Below, one piece after another: positions 17,689-26,342 of a stretch of 64,000 nucleotides of DNA. Origin of the DNA: Nautiliaceae bacterium. Lineage in GTDB: Bacteria; Campylobacterota; Campylobacteria; Campylobacterales; Nautiliaceae. The DNA lies in contig JALVVX010000017.1 of NCBI GenBank assembly GCA_027038555.1, positions 27,834 to 91,833 on the forward strand, read 5' to 3'. Position 1 is the stretch's first letter; each line of letters starts with the position of its first letter. The translations under genes and the position numbers were made by a program. The notes under the pieces are model-generated. The model did no database searches. It worked only from the letters and a program-made list of their open reading frames with translations, and was not told the origin of the DNA.

Positions 17689-18360
17689 ATGAAATATGAT
17701 TTTTGTTATGCACTAAATGAAGGAGAAATTCTAAACGAAGACCACCCTGAGTGGCCTCTCTTTGTGCTTACAATTTGTGGTAGTAAAGTTGAAACGCTAA
17801 AAATGTCAAAAAGAGTTATGTGCACTCTAAAACATCTGCCGTTAAGACTCCAGGTTTTCTATGAAAACAATGCAGAAAAGTGCATAAAAATGGGAGGAGG
17901 CGGAGACCCAAGCGTATTTTTAGATGAAAATCTTTTGTTTGAAGGGCTTATCCAAGCAGAAGAGATTAAACAAATTTTTGAAAAATTCTTAAAAGGAGAT
18001 ACAATGAAAAAATATGCAACACCAAAATTTCAAAAAGAAATTAGAATTGGTTTAGATGATTTTATTAAATTATTTAATGAAGATAAAGCTGTTTTATTAG
18101 ATGTAAGAATGCCATTTGAGAAAAAAGTTTGGAATTTACCTTTTGCTCTTGATATTAATCCTGAAAATGTAGATGAAAAACTTAATGAAATTCCAAAAGA
18201 TAAAGTAATAGTATGTGCATGCCCTACAAATAATAGAAGCCCATTTATGGCAACTTATTTAAAAGAAAAAGGGTATGATGCTAAATATTTAGTAGAAGGA
18301 CTTTTAAAACTTATGGAAAGATTAAAAGGTGGAAAAGCAAAAGATATTAAGGTAGACTAA
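17689..18360 (+). CDS. Thioredoxin-like/rhodanese fusion protein
   Basis: 223 residues. The first half (about 1-100) looks like a thioredoxin fold: strand FVLTICG, a helix, strand LRLQVFYEN, then GGGGDPSVFLDENLLFEGLI and a helix. It lacks a CxxC pair. The second half (about 106-223) is a rhodanese domain, with VLLDVRMPFE and the sulfur-carrying loop CACPTNNRSP. A strong ribosome site (AAAAGGAGAT) precedes an in-frame ATG at 18004, exactly at the domain border, so the rhodanese half (118 residues) may also be made alone. A related stand-alone rhodanese lies at 19256. Confidence 0.75.
   Translation: MKYDFCYALNEGEILNEDHPEWPLFVLTICGSKVETLKMSKRVMCTLKHLPLRLQVFYENNAEKCIKMGGGGDPSVFLDENLLFEGLIQAEEIKQIFEKFLKGDTMKKYATPKFQKEIRIGLDDFIKLFNEDKAVLLDVRMPFEKKVWNLPFALDINPENVDEKLNEIPKDKVIVCACPTNNRSPFMATYLKEKGYDAKYLVEGLLKLMERLKGGKAKDIKVD
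17991..18006 (+). promoter_or_regulatory. Internal ribosome-binding site and ATG for the rhodanese domain
   Basis: AAAAGGAGAT (17991-18000) stands three bases before an in-frame ATG (18004-18006) within the fusion gene. It is one of the stronger ribosome sites in the window and coincides with the domain boundary, so it is probably used for internal initiation. Confidence 0.6.
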
Positions 18361-19259
18361 TGGCACATCATCACCATCCGGTTAGCGGAACAAAACTTTT
18401 TATAACAATAATTTTAAATTTAATTATTACTATTGCTGAAATTATAGGGGGAATTTTTTCTAATTCCCTAGCTCTTCTTAGTGATGCTTTACATAATTTT
18501 AGTGATGTAATGGCTTTAATTATTGCATATATTGCAAACAGACTATCAGGTAAAGAGGCAAATGAAAAAAACACTTTTGGATTAAAAAGAGCAGAAATAA
18601 TAGCGGCTCTTTTTAATGCATCAGTATTAATTGGAATTGGTGTTTTTTTAATAGTTGAATCAGTCCATAAAATTATACACCCGGAACACATTAAATCATT
18701 ATGGGTTATTGGATTTGGTCTGCTTAGTGTAATTTTAAATGGAATTAGTGTTTTACTTATTAAAGATGATTCACATGATAATTTAAATATTAAAGCCGCT
18801 TATTTACATCTTTTAACAGATGTGTCAACAAGTATTGCGGTAATTATCGGCGGTATTTTAATTTATTATTTTAAAATATACTCAGTTGATGGGATAATTT
18901 CACTTTTAATTGCGATTTATCTAATTTATTCGGCTTTTGATATTGTAAAAGAGAGCACCAAAATTTTGATGCAATATTCACCTGAGAATATCAATTTAGA
19001 TGAAGTAATTAAAAAAATTGAGCAATATCCTGAAATTAAAAACATACATCACATACATATCTGGCAATTAAATGAACACGATATTTTTTTAGAAGCCCAT
19101 ATTGATTTGAATGAAAATTTAAGTGCTGAGGAAATTTCAAAATTGATTGATAAGTTAGAAAAAGATTTAGAAGATAAATTTCATATAACTCACACAACTT
19201 TACAAGTAGAATACAATAGAAATGACAATAAACAAAAAATTATAAGGAGTGAAAAATGA
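18360..19259 (+). CDS. Cation diffusion facilitator (CDF) metal exporter
   Basis: 299 residues with six membrane helices. Metal-site signatures are SDALHNFSD in helix 2 and HLLTDVSTS in helix 5 (HxxxD type), plus a short histidine run MAHHHH at the N-terminus. The cytoplasmic C-terminal domain (about 205-299) has HHIHIWQL, typical of zinc-transporting CDF proteins of the CzcD/ZitB group. It likely exports Zn2+ or a similar divalent metal in exchange for protons. It overlaps its neighbours by one base (TAATG) and by four bases. Confidence 0.9.
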   Translation: MAHHHHPVSGTKLFITIILNLIITIAEIIGGIFSNSLALLSDALHNFSDVMALIIAYIANRLSGKEANEKNTFGLKRAEIIAALFNASVLIGIGVFLIVESVHKIIHPEHIKSLWVIGFGLLSVILNGISVLLIKDDSHDNLNIKAAYLHLLTDVSTSIAVIIGGILIYYFKIYSVDGIISLLIAIYLIYSAFDIVKESTKILMQYSPENINLDEVIKKIEQYPEIKNIHHIHIWQLNEHDIFLEAHIDLNENLSAEEISKLIDKLEKDLEDKFHITHTTLQVEYNRNDNKQKIIRSEK

Positions 19260-19639
19260 TTAGTTTTGACGAATATCTAAAAGGTTTTGATTACGATGAA
19301 AGAAAAGAGATGAAAATTTCTTTACCTAAACTTCTTGAAGGTTATAAAAACGGAGAAATTGAACTAATTGATATTAGATTTAATGAAGAATATGAAGCTT
19401 GGCATGTAGGAATTGGAAAACATATCCCACTAAATGAACTTCCTGATAGACTTGATGAAATTGACAAAAACAAAATTGTAGTTACAATGTGTCCTCATTA
19501 TGACAGAGCTTCAATAGCAAGACACTATTTAAAATTAAAAGGTTTCAGGGCAAAATATTTAGTAGAAGGAATGCTTGGACTTGTTGATTACCTAAGAGGC
19601 GATAAGGCAAGAGATTATATAAAAGAGGTTAAAAAATGA
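19256..19639 (+). CDS. Stand-alone rhodanese-like protein
   Basis: 127 residues. The rhodanese fold is visible in IELIDIRFNEEYEAWHVG (substrate-side helix) and VVTMCPHYDRASIARHYLK, with cysteine in the active loop. The C-terminus (AKYLVEGMLGLVDYLRG) resembles the second half of the fusion protein encoded at 17689, so the two are probably paralogues. Rhodaneses carry sulfane sulfur as a cysteine persulfide. It overlaps both neighbours by four bases, so CDF, rhodanese and permease are translated as a unit. Confidence 0.85.
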   Translation: MISFDEYLKGFDYDERKEMKISLPKLLEGYKNGEIELIDIRFNEEYEAWHVGIGKHIPLNELPDRLDEIDKNKIVVTMCPHYDRASIARHYLKLKGFRAKYLVEGMLGLVDYLRGDKARDYIKEVKK

Positions 19640-20370
19640 TGTTTTATATAGAAGTTTTTTTCGTAACTTTAATCCTCTCCACTTTCTTTGCCCTTGGAGG
19701 AGTTGGAAGTGCTGTGGCACTCGTTCCTGTTTTACACTTTATGGGGCTTGAATTTAATTTTGCAAAAGCAATAGGACTTTTTGTAAATACCTCAACAACC
19801 GTTACAGCTACAATTATGAATATAAAAAGAAAAGTTTTAGATATGAGATTTGCTTTTCCTCTTGCAATTTCTCTTGCATTTGCTGCGCCTATTGGGGCAT
19901 ACATTTCAAAATTTATACCTGAGATTTATGTAAAATATCTATTTGTTGCTTTTTTATTTTTTGCTGGTAGTATGATTCTTTTTGGCAAAAAAGAGCAAAA
20001 ATTTCACTACAATAAACCTTGGGTAATGGTTGTTCTTGGTGGAATGGTAGGAGTTTTAAGCGGACTTTTAGGAATTGGAGGAGGAAGTTTATTAATGCCT
20101 ATTTTAATTTTGCTTGGATTTGATGCAAAAAAAGTGGCAATTGCTATGAGTTTTGTAATTCCTTTTTCTACATTTACAGCATTTTTGACATATGCGAGTA
20201 TGATTCATATAGATTGGATACTTCTTGGAAGTGCGACAGTTGCGGCGATTTTAGGAGGATATATAGGAAATTATATAATGCATTTTCACCTAAATCAAAA
20301 ACAAATCAAAAAAATTATCGGGGTATTACTCTATTTAATCGCTGTTAAAATGCTTATATCTCTTCTTTAA
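19636..20370 (+). CDS. TauE/SafE-family permease, second copy
   Basis: 244 residues with about eight membrane helices. Family repeats are FALGGVGSAVALVPVLHF near the start and GVLSGLLGIGGGSLLMPILI in the middle. It is the last gene of the TetR-controlled run and directly follows a rhodanese gene with an ATGA overlap. This pairing suggests transport of a sulfur anion such as thiosulfate or sulfite, which is an inference. Its 3' end overlaps the arsC gene on the other strand by 17 bp. Confidence 0.85.
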   Translation: MMFYIEVFFVTLILSTFFALGGVGSAVALVPVLHFMGLEFNFAKAIGLFVNTSTTVTATIMNIKRKVLDMRFAFPLAISLAFAAPIGAYISKFIPEIYVKYLFVAFLFFAGSMILFGKKEQKFHYNKPWVMVVLGGMVGVLSGLLGIGGGSLLMPILILLGFDAKKVAIAMSFVIPFSTFTAFLTYASMIHIDWILLGSATVAAILGGYIGNYIMHFHLNQKQIKKIIGVLLYLIAVKMLISLL

Positions 20371-20749
20371 TTTTAGAAAGTAATCTCTCTTTCATCTCTT
20401 CTACTAATTTTTTAAACTCTTCATACCCTTTTCCGTCTGGGTCAACAAAACCTATATGAATAGTTTTTACTTTTTTAGGAAAAGTTGGGCAAGTCTCTTT
20501 GGCATTGTCACATACGGTTACAACCAAATCAAAATCTATATCCATAACCTTATCAATATCTTTTGAGTGATATTCATCTCTCCATGCATTTTCTCTCATT
20601 AAAACTTTTTTAGCATTCTCATTTACTCTCCCACTTGGATTAACCCCTGCACTGTAAGCTTTTACTCCATCAAGATATTTATTAATAAGTCCTTCTGCAA
20701 TTATGCTTCTACAACTGTTTCCAGTGCAAAGAACTAAAACTTTTTTCAT
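20354..20749 (-). CDS. arsC: Arsenate reductase, thioredoxin-coupled type
   Basis: 131 residues of the low-molecular-weight phosphatase fold. The P-loop is C8-TGNSC-R14, the second and third redox cysteines are C80 and C87 in VCDNAKETCP, and the catalytic aspartate lies in DPDG (about 103-106). These features mark the thioredoxin-dependent arsenate reductase. It reduces As(V) to As(III) for export by the ArsB-like protein. I chose the ATG at 20749, with TTGGAGG upstream and an ATGA overlap with arsB. Confidence 0.93.
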   Translation of the reverse strand: MKKVLVLCTGNSCRSIIAEGLINKYLDGVKAYSAGVNPSGRVNENAKKVLMRENAWRDEYHSKDIDKVMDIDFDLVVTVCDNAKETCPTFPKKVKTIHIGFVDPDGKGYEEFKKLVEEMKERLLSKIKEEI

Positions 20750-21969
20750 ATTACCTCCAATGTAAAAAATAAAACTATTGGCGTTACAATCATACCAAAT
20801 TTTATATACTGCCAAAAAGTTATTTCAATTCCCTTTTTTCTTAAAACATCAAACCAAAGTAGAGTTGCAAGCGCTCCTATGGGAGTTAGTTTAGGTCCTA
20901 TGTTTGTTCCTATTATATTTGCAAAAATAAATGCTTCTTTTGCTCCTTTTAGCGCTAAATCCATAATCATTACAGCTGGAAGATTATTTAAAACTCCGCT
21001 AAGTCCTGCACTTAAAAATCCAACCTTTAAAATATTTGAATTTTGAATAAATTCTTTTAAATATTTCATAATCCCTGCATCTTTTAACCCAAAAACCACC
21101 ACATAAAGCCCAATACTTAAAAACAAAATCTGCCATGGAGCATCAAAAACTATTTTAAAAGAAATATTTCCAAAAATACAAGCTATAATCAAAAATAAAA
21201 TTGCCCCACCAAGTGCAAAAACACTAACAGGTATATGATAAAAATCCCCTGCTATAAACCCAGCAAATAAAAGAGCTAAAAAAAACCAGCTAAAATAAAA
21301 AAGTTTTTTATCTTTTATTACTTCATCGCATTCAGGAAGTAAATCTATATCAATTTGTTTAGGAATACTATTTTTAAAATATAAAAATAAAATCATAACA
21401 GAAATAAAAACAGCCACTATTGAAGGCAAAACCATATTTTTGAAATACTCAATAAACCCTATATGAAAAAAATCAGCAGTAATAATATTTGGAAGGTTTG
21501 AAAAAACAAAAAGAAAAGAGCCTGTATTTGCCATAAATCCTCCGGCTAACACAAAAGCAAAAAGAGTTTTTTTATTTAAGTTTAACATTTTCATTTTAGC
21601 AATTAAGACAGGAGTTAAAATCATTACAGAGCTGTCACTTGAAAAAAGAGCACTGACAACTGCACCAAGTAGCATTGAATAAATAAACATCAAAATTCCA
21701 TTGCCTTTTGAAAACTTTGCAATCTTTATAGCCGCCCAGTCAAAAAAACATATTTCATCAAGTATGAGTGAGAGGATAATAATCCCTATAAAAGTTAAAG
21801 TCGCATCCCAGACAATATCAATTACTTCAATAACATCTTTTAAACTCACTACCTTTAAAGCAACAGCCACTAACGCCATAAAAACGGCACTATATCCCAT
21901 ATACTGAGGTTTAATAAAAATTAAAAAAAGAGTTATAAAAAGTAAAATTAAAGCTAATTCCATAATCAT
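20746..21969 (-). CDS. arsB: ArsB/NhaD-superfamily arsenite permease
   Basis: 407 residues with about eleven membrane helices. The segments FSSDSSVMILTPVL and GVLNNLPAVMIMDLAL followed by NIIGTNIGPKLTPIGALATLLW are typical of the ArsB family. It probably exports arsenite. The gene overlaps arsC as ATGA, forming a two-gene arsenic resistance unit. No ArsR-like regulator is visible next to it. Start choice between the ATGs at 21969 and 21963 is uncertain; neither has a strong ribosome site. Confidence 0.88.
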   Translation of the reverse strand: MIMELALILLFITLFLIFIKPQYMGYSAVFMALVAVALKVVSLKDVIEVIDIVWDATLTFIGIIILSLILDEICFFDWAAIKIAKFSKGNGILMFIYSMLLGAVVSALFSSDSSVMILTPVLIAKMKMLNLNKKTLFAFVLAGGFMANTGSFLFVFSNLPNIITADFFHIGFIEYFKNMVLPSIVAVFISVMILFLYFKNSIPKQIDIDLLPECDEVIKDKKLFYFSWFFLALLFAGFIAGDFYHIPVSVFALGGAILFLIIACIFGNISFKIVFDAPWQILFLSIGLYVVVFGLKDAGIMKYLKEFIQNSNILKVGFLSAGLSGVLNNLPAVMIMDLALKGAKEAFIFANIIGTNIGPKLTPIGALATLLWFDVLRKKGIEITFWQYIKFGMIVTPIVLFFTLEVI

Positions 21970-21970
21970 T

Positions 21971-21998
21971 TTGCTTTTTCAGAAAGTTTAACTATAAT
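21971..21998 (+). promoter_or_regulatory. Candidate promoter of the beta-rich protein/GT51 cassette
   Basis: TTGCTT (21971-21976), a 16-bp spacer and TATAAT (21993-21998), 40 bases before the start codon of the gene at 22039. The -10 box is perfect and the -35 box imperfect. Confidence 0.5.
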
Positions 21999-22038
21999 AA
22001 TCTTAAATCTTAAATAATTATATCATATAAGGAAGAAA

Positions 22039-22545
22039 ATGGATATTAATTTAGATTATTCTCAAATTTTTAATGATGTTATAGCTGCACTGATAAGCGG
22101 TATTCTTTTAACTTTCTTATTTTTCTTCATTAAAGAAAAATTATTTCCTATTCCTAATATAACAGGGAAATGGACATTAGAAATTAAAATTAAAAAAACA
22201 AATTATAAACCTTATAAAGACATGATTTTAAAATATTCAATCATAATATACAATATAGAAAAAAATATTAAAGGTAGCGCAGAAAAAATATACGAAAAAT
22301 CTACAAAGGAAGAAAAAGAATACATTGGAAAAAAACGTACTAGAGCTAAAATAGAAGGTTACATTGAAAAAAAATATTTTGGGAAAGATAAAATATATTT
22401 ACATATAATTGAAAAAGGAGAAGAAAGAGAATCAACTACTTTTTATGAATTAATTTATAATTCTCATATTAAATTATCAGGAACATTTACTTCTACAATT
22501 GCAGACCAAAGTGGTACAGCAATTTGCAAAAAAGAAACTTATTGA
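22039..22545 (+). CDS. Membrane-anchored beta-rich protein, unknown
   Basis: 168 residues. One hydrophobic helix (about 12-32) is followed by a small beta-rich domain that opens with ITGKWTLEI and ends with LSGTFTSTIADQSGTAICKK. The G-x-W opening and alternating strands look like a lipocalin-type or other small beta-barrel. I do not recognise the family. It overlaps the GT51 gene that follows, so the two are probably one unit. AAGGAAGAAA precedes the ATG. Confidence 0.65.
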   Translation: MDINLDYSQIFNDVIAALISGILLTFLFFFIKEKLFPIPNITGKWTLEIKIKKTNYKPYKDMILKYSIIIYNIEKNIKGSAEKIYEKSTKEEKEYIGKKRTRAKIEGYIEKKYFGKDKIYLHIIEKGEERESTTFYELIYNSHIKLSGTFTSTIADQSGTAICKKETY

Positions 22546-23252
22546 AAAACATAACCTTAAGAATATTTTATATAATATCAACATTTCCTCTGCTTCTTAT
22601 AAGTAAAATATTAATATATTTTAATTTATTTAATTTAAAAACAGATTTTAATAAATGTATAAAAGTAATTCAATCTAAATTTAAAGAAATTCCAGACACT
22701 TACATAAAGTATCTTATTATTGCAGAAGATCATAGATATTATTATCATTGTGGTATAGATCAAATAGCAATTTTAAGAGCTCTTTTTAAAAATACAATAT
22801 TCAAATCTTTAGAAGGAGCTAGTACAATAGAACAACAATTTGTCAGAACTGTTACCAATAATTACAAAATCTCTTTATGGAGAAAAATAAAAGAGCAAAT
22901 TTTAGCAATTGCAATTAGTTCTAAAAAAGATAAAAATAATATTGCAAAAGCATATTTAGCAATTGCTTACTATGGATATAATTATATTGGCGCTAATGGT
23001 ATACAACAAATCTTAAACAAAGAAAATTTATATTTAGTAACAGAAAATGAAATCATTTCAATTATTGCAAGATTAAAGTATCCACAACCCAAAAAATTCT
23101 CAATACAATGGCAAAAAAGACATATTAATAGAAAAAAATATATATATTATAGGTTTAAAAAATTAAAAAAAACACTAAAACTTTTTCAAATCCACAACTC
23201 TCCCAAAAACCAAAATTGCAGGCTTCTCAGCCTTTTTAGCATGTTGCACTAA
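22542..23252 (+). CDS. Stand-alone GT51 peptidoglycan glycosyltransferase-like protein
   Basis: About 236 residues: an N-terminal membrane helix (about 8-28) and then a GT51 domain. Motif 1 is IAEDHRYYYHCGID, with catalytic E62; motif 2 is GASTIEQQFVRTVT; motif 3 is RKIKEQILA. There is no transpeptidase domain, as in MtgA. It should polymerise lipid II. The start is probably the TTG at 22542 overlapping the upstream TGA; the TTG at 22524 is an alternative. The last 26 codons run antisense into the siroheme synthase gene, which suggests a lost native stop. Confidence 0.75.
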   Translation: MKNITLRIFYIISTFPLLLISKILIYFNLFNLKTDFNKCIKVIQSKFKEIPDTYIKYLIIAEDHRYYYHCGIDQIAILRALFKNTIFKSLEGASTIEQQFVRTVTNNYKISLWRKIKEQILAIAISSKKDKNNIAKAYLAIAYYGYNYIGANGIQQILNKENLYLVTENEIISIIARLKYPQPKKFSIQWQKRHINRKKYIYYRFKKLKKTLKLFQIHNSPKNQNCRLLSLFSMLH

Positions 23253-24380
23253 ATTTTTAATATCAGTTTTTATTATTTTTTGATTTTTACGAGTAATATT
23301 TGAAATAATTGCTACTGGATAATTTTCATCAATTCCTATCTCAAGTGCTTTTTTAGCAATATGCCCTGCTCTGCTTAACCCCATCAAAACTACAACTGTA
23401 TGATTTTCTTTTTTTAGCTCCTCAATCCAATCAAGATTTACCCTATTTCCTCTTAAATGAGCCGAATGGACACTAAAAGATTTACTAACTCCTCTTGAAG
23501 TAATAGGTAAATTAAGATGACTAATCGCCGTAGCCGAGCTAATCCCTGGAATTAACTCCACATTAAAGCCTTCTTTTGTAATAGCTTCAAGTTCTTCATA
23601 GCCTCTACCAAAAATAAAAGGGTCGCCTGATTTTAGTCTTCCTACAACTTTACCTTTTTTTAAATAGTCTAAAATAATCTCATTTATCTCTTCTTGTTTT
23701 TTAGAGTGTTTGCCTTTTTCTTTTCCTACATAAACTTTTTCACACTCTACAAGCTCTAAAATCTCTTCACTTATTAAGTGGTCATACAAAATCACATCAC
23801 ATTTTTTAATTGTCTTTAAAGCCTTAATAGTCAAAAGCTCAGCATCTCCCGGACCTGCTCCTATTAAAAAAAGTTTTGATTTTAGTTTTGTTAAATTTTT
23901 ATCAATTATGCCTTTTTGCCTTAATTCTTTTTTTTCTTTTAAAACCTCTTCAATATTCTCTGGCAAAATCTTTTTAATTTCATCTCTAATAAACTGAGCC
24001 ACACTTGGAGAAGCCCCATTACTTGAAACTCCTATTTTTAAATCGCCTCTATTTATCAAAGCCATAAAATAAAAATCACAAAATTTTGGCTTATCAACTA
24101 CATTTAATAAAAAATTTTTAGTTTTTTTAAGTTCAAGGAGTTTTTTAGTTATTTCCTCATTTCCAGTTGCATCAATTACAATACTCTCTTTTAAATCATT
24201 CTCTTCAAACTCTTTAACGATAATATCATCACAAAACTCGCTAATATTTGCTAAAATCTCTTTTGCTACTACTCTAAATTCAATTTTATTCTCTTTTAAA
24301 ACTTTTGCTTTTTGAAGTGCTACTTTTCCACCACCAATTAGTAAAACTTTTTGATTTTTAATTAAAATTGGCAAACTCAT
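23175..24380 (-). CDS. cysG: Siroheme synthase (precorrin-2 dehydrogenase/ferrochelatase + uroporphyrinogen methyltransferase)
   Basis: 401 residues. The N-terminal half has the NAD-binding loop LLIGGGKVALQKA (about 13-25) and the SSNGASPSVAQ active loop (about 119-129) of the dehydrogenase/chelatase. The C-terminal half (about 170-401) is a SUMT domain with LIGAGPGDAELLT, GDPFIFGRG and an EL-PGISSA region. It makes siroheme, the cofactor of the nitrite reductase encoded two genes upstream. The start overlaps the nitrate reductase stop by four bases. Confidence 0.93.
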   Translation of the reverse strand: MSLPILIKNQKVLLIGGGKVALQKAKVLKENKIEFRVVAKEILANISEFCDDIIVKEFEENDLKESIVIDATGNEEITKKLLELKKTKNFLLNVVDKPKFCDFYFMALINRGDLKIGVSSNGASPSVAQFIRDEIKKILPENIEEVLKEKKELRQKGIIDKNLTKLKSKLFLIGAGPGDAELLTIKALKTIKKCDVILYDHLISEEILELVECEKVYVGKEKGKHSKKQEEINEIILDYLKKGKVVGRLKSGDPFIFGRGYEELEAITKEGFNVELIPGISSATAISHLNLPITSRGVSKSFSVHSAHLRGNRVNLDWIEELKKENHTVVVLMGLSRAGHIAKKALEIGIDENYPVAIISNITRKNQKIIKTDIKNLVQHAKKAEKPAILVFGRVVDLKKF

Positions 24381-26317
24381 TTTACTACCTTTACTGCTGT
24401 GTGATTATAATCTGGCTCTTTGCTTATTGGGTCTATTTTTGGATTTGTTAGAAAATTTACTCTCCTTTCACTTATTGGGATAAAGACTGAGCCTTTTTTT
24501 ATATTAGTAATTTTTACTTTTGTTTTTAACTCTCCATATCTTGAAATAATTTTAACCTCATCTCCTTGTTGTATTCCTAAATTTTTAGCATCAACTTCAT
24601 TTATTTCTACAAAACTTAAAGGCTTATATTTTTTAAGACTCTTTACAAAAGCTGTCTTACTTCCGCTATGCCACTGGTCGCGAGTTCTACCGGTTAGCAG
24701 AATAAAAGAATACTCTTTATTTGGCATTTCATGAAGATTTTTATTTTCTACAAAATAGACTTTTGCTCTTTTATTCTCAGTTAAAAAGCCATCTTTAAGT
24801 GCATATTCTCCCCAAACAAAAGGCTTGGTTTCAAGCTCTTTATAATCAGCCTTATAGATATCAATATCTGGACTAAGTCTTGTCATTTCTTTATATTCAT
24901 TAAAAACTTCTTCACTGGAAGAAAAATCAAACCCCCTAAATCCAAGGGCTTTTCCTAAATCGGCAAAAATCTCCCAATCCTGTTTTGCTCTTTTTTCTCT
25001 AAACTTAATAGCCCTTGTTAAAGTCCTATCCATATTTGTTTGAGTCCCGTCTTTTTCACCAAAAGGAGCGGCAGGCAACCTTATATGAGCAAATTTAGAA
25101 GTTTCACTTCCATTATATGCATTTATCTCAACTACTAAATCAATTTTACTAAAAGCCTCTTCTACAAATGTTCTATTTGGAAGATGATAAATTGGGTCTG
25201 TATGGCAAACTATTAAAACATCAACTTTATCTATCATCTCAAAAGCGGTAAGTCCAGGACCATTACACACTTCATCTACTTCCCAAAATTTAGCAACTTT
25301 AATTTTATTTTCTTCATTATAATCTAAATGAACGGCTAAGGTTGTAGCAAGCCCTCCAACCTCCCTGCCTCCCATTGCATTTGGTTGACCTGTTAGGCTA
25401 AACGGACCTGAACCTTTTTTTCTAATTTGTCCTGTAATTAAGTGCAAATTCATAATTGCTAAATTTTTATCAACTCCTTGGACTGATTGATTTATCCCCA
25501 TCGTCCAAGCTGTTATAAATTTTTTAGCATCTTTTAACATTTCCATAAATTTTTCAAAATCTTTTTTACTTATTCCACTTCTTTTTAGCAACTCATTTTC
25601 ATCAAGTTTTAAAAGATTTTCTCTTAACTCATCAAACCCGTCAACCCAGGTTTTAATAAACTCTTTATCAATTAAATCTTCTTTTATAAGTCTAATAGCA
25701 ACTAAATTTAAAAAATCTATATCACTTCCTGGCGTTATAGGTAAATATAAATCAGCAATTTTTGCCGTGTCTGTAAATCTTGGGTCAATTACAATAACTT
25801 TCATTCCATTTTTTTTAGCTTTTTTAATTTTATTAAACAAAACTACATGGCTTTCAGCCGGATTTGCCCCTATTAAGATAAGCAAATCCGTATGATTTAT
25901 ATCTTCCATTCTAACCGGCACATAATCACTGCCTATTGCTTTTTTATACCCAACAACTGCACTTGCCATACAAGTCCTTGAATTTGTATCAATATTTGGT
26001 GTTTTAATAAAACCTTTTGCAAGCTTATTTGCCACATAATAATCCTCATTTAACATCTGACCTGAGAGATAAAAGCCTATTCTTTCAGGCTTTGTATTTC
26101 TAATTTTTTTAGCAATTAAGTTTATAGCATCTTCATAATTTCCAATTTTTCCGTTTATATAAGTATTTAAAAGTCTATTTTTATCAATACTTTCAAGCTG
26201 ACTAATTCCCTTAGAACAACTCATTCCCTCATTAACCGGGTAACTTTTATCGCCTTTTAGCCTCTCCCCTACTTCAAAACTACACCCAACTCCACAATAT
26301 GCACAAACTGTCCTCAT
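24377..26317 (-). CDS. narB: Assimilatory nitrate reductase, molybdopterin catalytic subunit
   Basis: 646 residues of the DMSO-reductase superfamily. A [4Fe-4S] cluster motif is formed by C5, C8, C12 and C34 (CAYCGVGC...MSCSKG). C116 in NSRTCMASAV is the probable molybdenum ligand. The C-terminal dinucleotide-binding domain has LTGRTRDQWHSGSKT. No Tat signal is present, so it is cytoplasmic. The neighbouring siroheme synthase, nitrite reductase and nitrate transporter genes point to nitrate assimilation (NarB/NasA type) rather than to formate dehydrogenase, the closest alternative family. AAGGAA precedes the ATG. Confidence 0.9.
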   Translation of the reverse strand: MRTVCAYCGVGCSFEVGERLKGDKSYPVNEGMSCSKGISQLESIDKNRLLNTYINGKIGNYEDAINLIAKKIRNTKPERIGFYLSGQMLNEDYYVANKLAKGFIKTPNIDTNSRTCMASAVVGYKKAIGSDYVPVRMEDINHTDLLILIGANPAESHVVLFNKIKKAKKNGMKVIVIDPRFTDTAKIADLYLPITPGSDIDFLNLVAIRLIKEDLIDKEFIKTWVDGFDELRENLLKLDENELLKRSGISKKDFEKFMEMLKDAKKFITAWTMGINQSVQGVDKNLAIMNLHLITGQIRKKGSGPFSLTGQPNAMGGREVGGLATTLAVHLDYNEENKIKVAKFWEVDEVCNGPGLTAFEMIDKVDVLIVCHTDPIYHLPNRTFVEEAFSKIDLVVEINAYNGSETSKFAHIRLPAAPFGEKDGTQTNMDRTLTRAIKFREKRAKQDWEIFADLGKALGFRGFDFSSSEEVFNEYKEMTRLSPDIDIYKADYKELETKPFVWGEYALKDGFLTENKRAKVYFVENKNLHEMPNKEYSFILLTGRTRDQWHSGSKTAFVKSLKKYKPLSFVEINEVDAKNLGIQQGDEVKIISRYGELKTKVKITNIKKGSVFIPISERRVNFLTNPKIDPISKEPDYNHTAVKVVK

Positions 26318-26342
26318 TTATTTCCTTTTTATTAAAATAAAA

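Noticed and set aside
18371-18691. Long frame antisense to the CDF gene, and many similar antisense frames elsewhere
   Set aside because: They mirror well-supported genes, lack ribosome sites and show no family features.
22039-23252. CBASS defence operon
   Set aside because: No cyclase or other CBASS gene accompanies the membrane-anchored beta protein.
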